Source: Prevotella aurantiaca JCM 15754 (GTDB taxonomy: Bacteria; Bacteroidota; Bacteroidia; Bacteroidales; Bacteroidaceae). Taken from it: 64,000 nt of DNA. Of the stretch, positions 19,731 through 29,036 are shown in pieces. The notes under the pieces are model-generated. The model was not told the origin of the DNA. It searched no databases and saw only the letters and a program-made list of their open reading frames with translations. The translations under genes and the position numbers were made by a program. The stretch spans positions 124,001 through 188,000 of the forward strand of contig NZ_BAKF01000001.1 in NCBI RefSeq assembly GCF_000614025.1. Direction: 5' to 3'. Position 1 is the first letter of the stretch. The number at the start of each line of letters is the position of its first letter.

Positions 19731-21905
19731 TTATGCATAAGAGTGCATACCGCCCAGAATATAGTTTACTCCAAAGTAAGTCATAAGTATACAGAGGAAC
19801 GACAGCAACATAAAACGGTGAAAATTGGCTGGAGTTTGTAAAGCTTTCAAGCTGTTGGTATGTAACGGAATAGCGTAAACCATAAAGGTTATCAGTGCCC
19901 AAGTCTCCTTTGGATCCCAGCCCCAATAATTCCCCCAACTTACATTTGCCCAAATAGCACCAATGAAAATGCCCAATCCGAGTGTAGCGATTGCAGGGTA
20001 TAGGAATATCTGCGAAAGGTTTGTAAGTTGCGTATTGATATGTTTTATATTCTCTTTCTTGCTGTTGCGTGTGCAGAAGAACGCCACGGCACAGACGAAA
20101 GTAAGGGATAGTAGTGCATAAGACACCATGATAATGCTGACATGAATGCTCAATAGCGGACTATTTAGTACTGGCATACGAGGTGTTATGCTGGGGTCCA
20201 TTTCGCCAAGATGGCTTACAAGGAGCATGAATCCACTGGCAAGAAGACCGAAAGTAGTTGTTATCAGTATCTTTTGCGTTGCAAATATGGATACAATCAT
20301 AATTAACCACGATAGCAACAACATTGTTTCGTAGCCGTTAGCAATAGGTATGGTGCCATTGATAATCCAACGTAAGGCCAAAACAAAGGTCAGTATGACC
20401 CACGATAACCCCATCAGCCATCTGAAATACATGTATCGACGTGGCTTAGAAAGGAAGAAAACAGACAGCAAACCGAGCGTAAGATTGCATATAAAGAGAA
20501 TGGTGGCGAAAGGAAAGCGGTTGTATATACGTTCTGCCGTAATCTCTGTGCTTGTTGGCATAATTACTCCTCCATAGCGATACTGATATTTTTGTAACTT
20601 CTGAACAAGCTCGTTCACCATGTCTATCTTGCCTTGTACAGCCAATTGGCCCGCTAAGGAAAGTATGGAATGTATGTATTGCTGTTGCTCTTTAGGCATT
20701 GAGCGAGGCAATTTATCGGTAGGTGCGAACCAATCGACGCTTCCATTCGGTGCAATATATGGAAACAGCTTAAGTGATTGTCCCTGCATTAGGTTCATTA
20801 TAAGCATCATCTTATCGTCGGTATCGAGTATTTGCTTTGCCATACCTCCTTGTTGTTCCTGTGCATCTTGCAAATATGGACCAAGAATATAACCTTGTCG
20901 GGTGAACAAAGTGCTGGGAGCAGTGTATTTGTTTAGACGCATCTTAGTTTGCATTTCACTATCTTTAATGTGCAAGATAGGTTCGTTCATCCATTCTTTT
21001 CCCCAAAACATGAAGCCCGTAAGAACCTGACAAGGTGTAAAGTTCTTATAGCTCTTGGCACCATATAGTTTCTTTGTGAAGTCGATGGCATAGGTTTCAA
21101 TCGGACAAATACGTCCATTGTACACGATAAGCACCTTTCCAAACTCGTCGGCAGTGGCAGTTGGCAATGCCGTTTGTGCCTTAACAGCAGAAGAGAAATC
21201 GAATAAAAGAAGTAGCGAAACAATGGATTTCGCAGCATTATTCTTCAATAAACGACGAAAATTTCCTTTGCGTTCGAAAAGCATTGCTACCAATGAGAAG
21301 AAGAGAAGTGCATATCCTGCGTAAGTAACAGGAATGCCATAAGGGTCTGAATTAACGGCAAGGTAAGAACCCTTCATATCCTCGTCGAAGCTACTTTGGT
21401 AGAGACGAGTGCCATATCCTGAATATATCTTGTTCATAGATATTTGATATTGCTCCTTCTTATCTCCTTGAACAAGGGTTACGTTCGACGCATAGTCCAT
21501 GGCAGCCATATTGCCTGCGTGGTAGGAAACGCTGAACTTGTTCAACAATAACACGAAAGGCAATTTCTCGTCGTTACCTTCTTTGGTAATATAAGTCGTT
21601 ATGGCTTTGCCTTGTCGTAAATGTATCATACCTCTTTTTGCAGTTATATGGGTGAGCAAAGCCCCCACAAGGATAACAATAAATGATAGGTGAAGAAGAA
21701 TAATAATAGGTCGGCGGACTTTCTGTTTAACAAAGTAGACAATGCCATAAGCCGCACCTACCGCCCATAACAGACAGAACCACCACGCTCCGAATATATT
21801 ATCTAAGACATAATCTAAGCTTTTGTATTTCCCAATGACCGTTCCAACAGCCATTACAACAATTATTAAAACATACAAAAACTCAAGTATTTTCTTTATC
21901 TGCAT
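19731..21905 (-). CDS. Cytochrome c biogenesis protein CcsBA (ResB-CcsA fusion)
   Basis: 724 residues from MQIKKILEFLYVLII; an upstream ATG at 21953 would add 16 residues, but the start used resembles relatives better. The N-terminal part has membrane segments and a ResB-like periplasmic region (HLRQGKAI, YQISMNKIYSGYGTRLYQSSFDED). The C-terminal part has further membrane segments and the CcsA haem-handling WWD motif WGNYWGWDPKETW near residue 660. System II synthases of this type attach haem to CxxCH motifs of exported cytochromes. The next gene upstream in the operon encodes a protein with two CxxCH motifs, a likely substrate. The downstream terminator is at 19672-19714. Confidence 0.9.
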   Translation of the reverse strand: MQIKKILEFLYVLIIVVMAVGTVIGKYKSLDYVLDNIFGAWWFCLLWAVGAAYGIVYFVKQKVRRPIIILLHLSFIVILVGALLTHITAKRGMIHLRQGKAITTYITKEGNDEKLPFVLLLNKFSVSYHAGNMAAMDYASNVTLVQGDKKEQYQISMNKIYSGYGTRLYQSSFDEDMKGSYLAVNSDPYGIPVTYAGYALLFFSLVAMLFERKGNFRRLLKNNAAKSIVSLLLLFDFSSAVKAQTALPTATADEFGKVLIVYNGRICPIETYAIDFTKKLYGAKSYKNFTPCQVLTGFMFWGKEWMNEPILHIKDSEMQTKMRLNKYTAPSTLFTRQGYILGPYLQDAQEQQGGMAKQILDTDDKMMLIMNLMQGQSLKLFPYIAPNGSVDWFAPTDKLPRSMPKEQQQYIHSILSLAGQLAVQGKIDMVNELVQKLQKYQYRYGGVIMPTSTEITAERIYNRFPFATILFICNLTLGLLSVFFLSKPRRYMYFRWLMGLSWVILTFVLALRWIINGTIPIANGYETMLLLSWLIMIVSIFATQKILITTTFGLLASGFMLLVSHLGEMDPSITPRMPVLNSPLLSIHVSIIMVSYALLSLTFVCAVAFFCTRNSKKENIKHINTQLTNLSQIFLYPAIATLGLGIFIGAIWANVSWGNYWGWDPKETWALITFMVYAIPLHTNSLKALQTPANFHRFMLLSFLCILMTYFGVNYILGGMHSYA

Positions 21906-21989
21906 TTGCCAAATAATAAAGAAGAAGATGGGTATCTCGCTTAAAGACACCACCTTCTTCTTATTTTTTAATACGTAATTATAGTTCCA

Positions 21990-23683
21990 TTAAATAGAAC
22001 GTATGAACTTAACCACCGCATCTCGATCGGCTTTCGGTAGGTTATAGAACTTTATTGCAGAATTATAAGCCTGACTATTCCTGCTGTATGCGTGCCACAT
22101 AATGGCTTCTATCTCGTTGCGCGCACGTGCATCGTGTAGTCTATCTTCCACTCCTGAGTTTAGAAGCGATAGTCCTCTACCCCACAAAGGAGTGGTTCGG
22201 CACCACGATCCATGTATATCATTCTTCATATCAAGCTTATGTTGAATGAAGTCTGAGTATGGATAAATTGTTTGATTTGCATATTTAGGCAATTGTTTGC
22301 TGCCCAATATCTTCGAAGAACCATGGTTATCGGCACCCGTTGTCCAAGAAGGACGATGGCAATGAGCACAACCGAGCTGGCCAGTAAATAGTTCTTTACC
22401 TCTTTGTACAGCCTTCTCGTTAAGGTTTCTCGCACGTGGAACAGCGATACCTCTATGCCAAACCATGAACGCATGATAGGCATCGTCTGTCATTTCAGGC
22501 TTGAAGTTGAAGTAAGGGTTATTGTATAAATCTACATCATCGCTTGGAGAGAGCAGATATGCCACCGCTTTCTTAATTCCTTCACGCGTTCCATCGTTAT
22601 AATAAGGGTGCACGTAAGACATTGGATTACTACCATTTTGCTGTATGTAATCGATAACTTTTTCGTTTTCAGACATTGCTTTTGCCCACGCTTCAGTAGA
22701 GCAAAGGTGCTTAATATCTGAACGAAGAATATTTAATTCGTCCCACAATGCTACGTCGTTCTCAAGACAACCATCAAGCAAATCGTAGTTAAAGCGTTTA
22801 ATAAACTTATTTCCGAAGTAGTCGCTGGCATAAGCTTCTGGCTTCAAAGTCTTGGTTGTGTTATCCCAAAATTCTGGGTTAAGCTCAACAAATCGGCCTT
22901 CCGACTCGTATTGTTTCTTTAAATCTTCGTTCGAAATAGCATCTATCAAGCCCAAACCTTGGAAGTTGCACGATGCAATAAGTCTTACTTCATAGTTGCT
23001 TGGCTTTGGATTGGTGTTGAAAGCCGACTGTGGAATGGCCACAGAAGGGTAACGAAGGCTGAACTTTTCACCATCAGGGAATTGCATTGGAAGTCCACTT
23101 GGCATGTCAGTAACGTTGTTCCATGTTATCTGAATCTGCTTTGGATCAACTGGAGGTAGGAAAGGTTCCACTGCTTGAAGCATTGTAAAGGTCGTCAATT
23201 GTTCGATTGGCGTTCCATTATTGCTGCCTGGAGAGTCTGGATAATACACAGAAACGATGTATCCGTTGCCCTTTACAGGTCCATATTGCTACGACTATGT
23301 CCGTGTGCATAGCCTCCTGAGTGGCAATACTCACACGAACGGCGCGAAGCAATGGGTCCCCATCCTTTATAAGGTGGCGTATCTAAAGTGTATTTGGCAC
23401 TTGCCATGAGGTCGCCACGATTAAAAAGGTCGGTTAATCCTTGTTCGTCTATTGCAGGAGTATTGTCTTCGTAACAGTTTGAAGAGACGTTTTCGGTTGT
23501 TCCGAGCTTACCTCCTGGATACCATTCTGACGCAGAAAAGTTGCCCACTGCTTGACCAACATAGGTTGCTTCCGACTCATTGGGCTGTTCAGGAGTATCA
23601 GGTACATTGTCGTCAGAGCAAGCTACGAACGACCATAATGCCGCTGTAGCCAGCAAAAAGCTGATATAGGTGTTGTATTTCAT
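21990..23683 (-). CDS. Di-heme oxidoreductase (DUF1111-type) lipoprotein, frameshifted
   Basis: The N-terminus MKYNTYISFL to WSFVACSDD is a lipoprotein signal. The first haem motif is CEYCHSGG (about residue 123), the second CAHCHRPSW in the C-terminal half. The family is related to bacterial di-haem peroxidases and often sits beside imelysin genes. The first frame stops at 23273 after SRSNMDL. Adding one G at about 23281 (GGG instead of GG) gives SNMGPVKGNGYIVSVYYPD and an open frame to 21990, 564 residues in all. The break is probably a consensus error, since the rest is well conserved. It lies 98 bp downstream of the imelysin gene and 84 bp upstream of CcsBA. Confidence 0.85.
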
Positions 23684-23781
23684 AATGCTTTATTACTTTA
23701 TTATATGTCTAGACGTAGCCTTATCTTTTTAGACAAAGCTACGTATTTTATAAGTTTTGGTAATTAGATAAAGCAAAAATT

Positions 23782-25140
23782 TTACTTATCTGCTTGTTGA
23801 TTGATCCATGTACCAGCTTCGTTGAGTGCTTCATTGAGCGCATCTACCTTGTCAATACAGTTCTTTACTTGCGCTGCACCTGGGTTGTCTATGAAGGCAA
23901 CACCGCTCTTCTTAGCAACCTCTAAAGCGTTAATAGCTTCGTTGAGTGCATTGTTCAAGTCGTTGTATTTAGCGTAATTGTACTTCTTTAAGAAGTTCAT
24001 TATAGAGTTGCTAACAGGGGTTGAAATGTTCTCTGTGCCACGAACGCCATACAAAGTATTCTTAATAGAGTAGATGTTGTCTTGATAATCCTGGAACGAG
24101 CGTTTGCTATAAGGCGATTCTATATAGTTTGCAGCATCTTCAGATGTACCTGTTCCTGTTGCAACGCGGTATGCCTGACCGAGCTTTTGGCTGGCTACTT
24201 CTTCGCAAATATTAGAGCAACCGCCCACGAAAATGTTCTGTAATGCTTCGTGCCATGTAGGGAACCAGCCGTTAGCAGTGCCTGAATAGTTCAAGTAATC
24301 GCGGTATGGAATGAACTTAGGAGATAGTCCTTGATGTCGTGTACCTGCTATTACCCACATTGCATTAGCGAGTTGTTCTTGGTGAATAGTAGGAGTTGAA
24401 AGTCCTAACCAGCCATATTCTAAGAGGTAAACCATATTGCGTAGATCGCCAGCTACTGCTGCTCCGAATGCGGCTTCGTCTATTGTTTTCACTGTAGTGA
24501 GCCCTGATTCTGTTTCATTCTCAGCATTAAAGCTTTCGATTGTACGATTTTTACCATTACGGAAGAGTATAAACTCTAATCCGTGGAAGCCCAGCACTGA
24601 GTCGAACTTACCATTATTATCGTACACATACTTTGTTGGGTTCTCGCCATTGATACCTGCTATAACGCCTTTATCGTTCAAAGCTTGTGTTAATTGGCTA
24701 TGGTCGAGTGGCCATGAGTCGATGTGTGGGTCGATTTCATTGTCTGAAGCAGCGCCATATAGGAATGCTTCGCTCTGTTCCCATTCCTTTCGGGCGTCTT
24801 TAAAAGCTTCGCAAGCATTGTCTATATCGCTTTGTGTCAGTGTTCCAGCCTTACGCTTTTGATATACTTTTTGGCATGAAAAGTATAGCACGTCCGCTCT
24901 TTTTGCTAAGTCGTGATAGGTTGGTTTCACAACTGCATTGAGGTAGTTGGCAACAATTTTGCCCATTTCTGTCTTCTCTGCATTTGTTTTACTATCGCTT
25001 TCAGCTTGGTTTAACTTGTTTTGTTGCTCCTCTGTGATGAGTGAACTTGGCACTACTTCTTCGCTACTTCCGCATGAAACAAAACCTGTTGTAAATGTTC
25101 CTACGAGCAACAACATTGCTAATTTTGTTACTTTCTTCAT
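23782..25140 (-). CDS. Imelysin family (M75-type) lipoprotein, probable iron-uptake protein
   Basis: 452 residues. The lipobox is TTGFVSCGSS near residue 23. The imelysin signature GxHxxE is present as GFHGLEFILF near residue 194. Other family blocks are visible: VLYFSCQKVYQKR, ESPYSKRSFQDYQDN and the final helical region. Members such as IrpA, EfeO and Algp7 take part in iron or metal uptake or binding; proteolysis is doubtful for most. It lies 68 bp after the porin-like gene, as the second gene of a four-gene minus-strand operon. The C-terminal Glu/Asn-rich helices are ordinary for the family. Confidence 0.9.
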   Translation of the reverse strand: MKKVTKLAMLLLVGTFTTGFVSCGSSEEVVPSSLITEEQQNKLNQAESDSKTNAEKTEMGKIVANYLNAVVKPTYHDLAKRADVLYFSCQKVYQKRKAGTLTQSDIDNACEAFKDARKEWEQSEAFLYGAASDNEIDPHIDSWPLDHSQLTQALNDKGVIAGINGENPTKYVYDNNGKFDSVLGFHGLEFILFRNGKNRTIESFNAENETESGLTTVKTIDEAAFGAAVAGDLRNMVYLLEYGWLGLSTPTIHQEQLANAMWVIAGTRHQGLSPKFIPYRDYLNYSGTANGWFPTWHEALQNIFVGGCSNICEEVASQKLGQAYRVATGTGTSEDAANYIESPYSKRSFQDYQDNIYSIKNTLYGVRGTENISTPVSNSIMNFLKKYNYAKYNDLNNALNEAINALEVAKKSGVAFIDNPGAAQVKNCIDKVDALNEALNEAGTWINQQADK

Positions 25141-25208
25141 TGTTTAAAATTTTTATACAATATTATTTTTAATGTAATATATAACGAATTGGCTATTCTA
25201 ATCCTCTG

Positions 25209-26516
25209 TTAGAGGAAGAAACCTTCGTATGCAATACCGATGTTTATAGCAGGTTCGTCGTTGTATGGTTTCTTCAACTTGCGGTAATTGTATTCTGCTT
25301 TGATTGCAATTTGTGGGATTGGGTAGTAGTTTATACCTGCTGCGAAGATGGTTTTGTTGGTCCACTGCTTTGTTGTACCATGTATATAAGAGTCGTAATA
25401 TTCTACGTGGCCAAACAAATATAGCTTTTGGTTGTCGGCATGAAGGCTATTTATCTGCGAGAAAATATCGTATCCTGCTTCAAACATCATAGCGATAGCG
25501 TGGCTTCCGAAGTTTTTTCCGTTGCCCGATTCGTAGGGTTTTACAATCTGAGTGTTAGGATATGCCAACTGTGTAATCTCTCTTGCGTTGCTTACATAGC
25601 CGTAATCGATGTTGCCTCTTGCTATCCAATTGTAACGTTTAAAGGTGAAATCGAAACTCCCGAGGTATACGTTTCCTTTAATTTTTTTCTTTGTTCCTCT
25701 TTCGCTATCGTGTGGAACGTTGTTGTGCATAGATTGTCCGACGTAGCCACTGACACCTATACGTAATCCTGGAATGGTGTAGTTGTCTATGCGTCCGAGC
25801 AATCCGTACTTGTTTGCAACTTCAAATTCGAATGGACTTGAGGTACCTTTCTGTATCCAATTTGCTCTACTAAAGTGGTAAGCATCTAAGCCTGCCAACA
25901 ATTGGGCCTCGTAACGGAAGGCTCCTTTGCGTCCCCAGAACGAGACACCTGTTTGGTGCCATGTACTGGGAAGTATTGTATTTTCGCCTTCTGGGCGATA
26001 TGCTGTAAAGAAGTTCAAGGGTTCGTGGTGTGCGTTTATCAATCCGAAAGGAACCACTATATGTCCTGCTTTGATATTAAAAGCACGTCCGAACGATTTC
26101 TGAAGCCAGAATTGCTCCAGTTCTACCTCTCCTCCTTTCTCGGTTTCGTGTTCGAATTCTATTGCTTCATCGGCCTCGTACTCTATAGATGAGCCTGTTC
26201 CACCATGTTCAAACTCTACTTCTGTACCCATACTCCAGCCTTTACCGAAGTCGTAGCCCAGGTAAATAACTGCATGGGGAATATCGAATCTGCCATGACT
26301 GGGGTCGTTTTTATAAAGATTTGGTGTTGTGTAACGATTACCATTATCGCTGTAAAAATTGCGCGAAAACACTGCTTCACCATATCCACCGATACTTAGC
26401 TTGTTTCCTTTTGCATGATTCATTACTGAATCGGCTGCGTTTACTTGAGCTTTTGCTGGTGTTATTATGCCACCCAACAATGCTCCTACTAACAAGTTTG
26501 CAAAAATCTTATTCAT
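25209..26516 (-). CDS. Outer-membrane porin-like beta-barrel
   Basis: 435 residues with a signal peptide (MNKIFANLLVGALLGG to PAKAQ). Residues about 40-435 alternate as in outer-membrane strands (LSIGGYGEAVFSRNF, FNIKAGHIVVPFGLINAHH, AIKAEYNYRKLK) and the protein ends in FFL with a terminal aromatic region. An acidic loop near residues 112-132 (EYEADEAIEFEHETEKGG) could bind cations. It resembles OprO/OprP-type porins; such proteins often accompany imelysin and di-haem genes. It is the first gene of the operon, with a promoter at 26559-26590. Confidence 0.8.
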   Translation of the reverse strand: MNKIFANLLVGALLGGIITPAKAQVNAADSVMNHAKGNKLSIGGYGEAVFSRNFYSDNGNRYTTPNLYKNDPSHGRFDIPHAVIYLGYDFGKGWSMGTEVEFEHGGTGSSIEYEADEAIEFEHETEKGGEVELEQFWLQKSFGRAFNIKAGHIVVPFGLINAHHEPLNFFTAYRPEGENTILPSTWHQTGVSFWGRKGAFRYEAQLLAGLDAYHFSRANWIQKGTSSPFEFEVANKYGLLGRIDNYTIPGLRIGVSGYVGQSMHNNVPHDSERGTKKKIKGNVYLGSFDFTFKRYNWIARGNIDYGYVSNAREITQLAYPNTQIVKPYESGNGKNFGSHAIAMMFEAGYDIFSQINSLHADNQKLYLFGHVEYYDSYIHGTTKQWTNKTIFAAGINYYPIPQIAIKAEYNYRKLKKPYNDEPAINIGIAYEGFFL

Positions 26517-26558
26517 AACTCGTGTTGGTTTATATAAGTTAATGTATAAAAACTCTGC

Positions 26559-26590
26559 GCAAAAATAGATAATTTTGGTTTTTCCTGCAA
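26559..26590 (-). promoter_or_regulatory. Promoter of the porin/imelysin/cytochrome operon
   Basis: Minus strand: TTGC at 26587-26590, 19 bp, TATTTTTGC at 26559-26567. No Fur-like palindrome was recognised with confidence. Confidence 0.55.
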
Positions 26591-26868
26591 TACCTAATGT
26601 TGTGTATTTTTTTTGTAAATATATGGTGCAAAAGCCTTTAAATACCTAAATAAGGGTACGAATAATATCCTTTATTTGCGAATTGACACATTATTATATA
26701 ATAGGTATTTTTTTATTATACTGAGCATTTAGAAGAGATGGTGATACGTGTGTGCATTCTTTGATAAGTTGCTTTTCTGATGAACTATTTGTAAAATATT
26801 TTTTCAGACATATTCTTTCTCTTTGCTATTTCATAACTAACTGATAATCAATACGTAGTATATGTGTT

Positions 26869-26953
26869 GCAATACCCATTGTTTTGCGTTGTAAAAGTGC
26901 CTGTTTTGCACGACAAAAGAGCCTATATTGCAACGCAAAACAGGCGCTTTTGC
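26869..26953. repeat. 85-bp modular palindromic intergenic element, copy 5
   Basis: Modules at 26869 (GCAATACCCATTGTTTTGC), 26891, 26913 (ATATTGC variant) and 26935. CTGATAATCAAT lies 25 bp upstream. It lies between divergently transcribed genes, so it is not simply a terminator. Confidence 0.9.
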
Positions 26954-27240
26954 AAAACGAAAGAATTTGAACGGTTTTTAGAGGGGCATATTATGATAAA
27001 ATGATGACACAAAAAAGGGTGTGTTCGATTGTGTTATTCGGGACGTTAAACTAACTGATGCGTGTGTGTTTCGCTTAGTGTTTTTTAACTACCCATATTT
27101 GGTTATACCACGTTAAATTAGTTTCTTTGTAGACTTAATATGATATTAGTAAGATGTTGAAGGAGAACAAACGATACGGGTTATCATTTTTTTCGTAGAC
27201 ACACAACTAAGCTATAATTTTTTAAAATAGATATAACTTT

Positions 27241-28494
27241 ATGAAAAAAACTTTATTCGCGGCTATCGCTGCATGTTGCATCGCAACGACATCGTTCGCT
27301 CAAGAGAATTGGGTTATGAAGGTTCATACCAACTCGGGAGAGGTTAAGGAATTCCAATGCAAAGACGTTAAAGAAGTAACTTTCGATAAACCAGGTAGCA
27401 ACACATACTATGCTGATGTGGCTGTAACCAACACTTACAACATCTACTACGGCTCTGTAGCTGAAGACCTTGCTGCATATACAATACATTTAAGCGACGG
27501 CAACCTTACAACTGGTGGCCTTCCAACTGAAGTAAACAAGCACGTTCTTCGCTTAACAATACTCTCTCACCCATCACAAAACTCGTATAGTGCGGTTATT
27601 CCTGATGGTAATTACAAGCTGATTGATAATACCGACGAACTGGGTGTGTACTACAAGCAGAGTGTTTACATCGAAACGAACAAAATGAACAACAGCGGTA
27701 AGCCTGACGGATTCCTTGATTCGCTCACCGTTTGCAACCTTAACGTGGAGAAAAGAGCCGATGGCACATACAAATTGGTAGTGGAAGGCGAACTGAAAGC
27801 ACATGGAAAGGTGCGCTTTACATACGATGGTAAGTTGCAATTCGTAAACAAAGACCCTGAATCGAAATATCAACCAATTACGAATAACGTTACTTTCGTT
27901 CCTAAGAAAATGAGCGGTAGATATGTAAAAGCTACAGACACATACTGCGACTATGCTCTTACTTTCCTTAATTCAGAGGTAGACGACGAAGGTTTTATCG
28001 TTGGAGCAGGCGAATATCTAAACCTTGTGTTGCTCACAAAGTTCAATATTCCAATGGATATCAACACCATTACAGGTACATACGACATTGTAATGCCTGT
28101 TAACGGAGCTGTTTATAAAGAGGGATTGTTCGTGGGTGGTACCATGTTTAAGCGTGGTCAGATGACTTATCCTGTGGGTTCTTACTACAAAGAATTCGAC
28201 GGACAGGGCGACGAAAGATTTGGTTTGTTCAGCGCTGGTACTGTAACGGCTACTAACAACAATGGTTCTATCCACTTCGTTGGTAACTGGACAACTCCTG
28301 AAGGCAAGACTGTTAAGATGGATTACACCGCTAACGTGAGCGACATTGTAGACCAATCGCAACAGCAGGACGCTAAACCACAAGCACAGTTCAATAGCCC
28401 TGCTGCTAACTTTAACAACGCTTCGTTGAACCAACGCGTAAATATTAAAGATATTCAGAACGCAGGCAACAAAATCATTATGATTAAACGATAA
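27241..28494 (+). CDS. Secreted protein of unknown function
   Basis: 417 residues. Signal peptide MKKTLFAAIAACCIATTSFAQ. The start of the mature protein (VMKVHTNSGEVKEFQCKDVKEVTF) is an opening shared by many Prevotella exported proteins. Two similar halves seem present: YIHLSDGNL to YDGKLQF, and YALTFLNSEVDDEGFIV to HFVGNW, each with strand-rich lipid-binding-like patterns. The C-terminus (QQDAKPQAQFNSPAANF, VNIKDIQNAGNKI, IMIKR) is polar, then basic, and lacks the GxYIxxGKK tail. I do not recognise a named domain. It is monocistronic, with a strong terminator at 28569-28600. Confidence 0.75.
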   Translation: MKKTLFAAIAACCIATTSFAQENWVMKVHTNSGEVKEFQCKDVKEVTFDKPGSNTYYADVAVTNTYNIYYGSVAEDLAAYTIHLSDGNLTTGGLPTEVNKHVLRLTILSHPSQNSYSAVIPDGNYKLIDNTDELGVYYKQSVYIETNKMNNSGKPDGFLDSLTVCNLNVEKRADGTYKLVVEGELKAHGKVRFTYDGKLQFVNKDPESKYQPITNNVTFVPKKMSGRYVKATDTYCDYALTFLNSEVDDEGFIVGAGEYLNLVLLTKFNIPMDINTITGTYDIVMPVNGAVYKEGLFVGGTMFKRGQMTYPVGSYYKEFDGQGDERFGLFSAGTVTATNNNGSIHFVGNWTTPEGKTVKMDYTANVSDIVDQSQQQDAKPQAQFNSPAANFNNASLNQRVNIKDIQNAGNKIIMIKR

Positions 28495-28568
28495 GCCCGC
28501 CAACCTTCTACTGCCGCACCAACATGGTTTCTATGCTTTGCTGGAAGGCAGAGAAAATAAAGACAAAA

Positions 28569-28600
28569 AATGCTAAAGTCAATCGACTTTAGCATTTTTT
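28569..28600 (+). terminator. Strong intrinsic terminator
   Basis: AATGCTAAAGTC pairs with GACTTTAGCATT around AATC, followed by TTTTTT. It closes the secreted-protein gene at 27241. Confidence 0.9.
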
Positions 28601-28932
28601 TGTGGCTGGTAAGGTTGGTGAGGATAAGCAAACACCCACTGAATATGATGAATGGTGCATGTCTGTGGATTCAAAATAAGCGCATGCACTTTCTGATGTA
28701 GGCATTTACGAGGCATACAAGAGTCATTTCTGCATTGAATACAAACTTACTCCACTACTCCACCCTACGCTGATTAAAGTTGATAAAAAGAGGTATTACG
28801 AAGAAACTATACGATATAAACGAAACGCAACACCTTCTGATATCGGGTAATAATCAACGACAAGCATTCTCTCGACGTGCATACAACAACGGAAACACAA
28901 CACTTCTGCTTATCTATATAGTACAAAAAAAA

Positions 28933-28964
28933 GATTTCTCACTGCCATATAGCAATGAGAAATC
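28933..28964 (-). terminator. Terminator of the minus-strand fimbrillin-like gene
   Basis: Minus strand GATTTCTCA pairs with TGAGAAATC, then CTTTTTTTTGT. It lies 72 bp after the stop of the gene at 29037. The bases between 28601 and 28932 show nothing supported. Confidence 0.8.
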
Positions 28965-29036
28965 CTTATAATCGATTCGGATTTAATATATCCGTGTATC
29001 ATCAAATAGCAATAACTGCCTTATTCTATTCCAATT

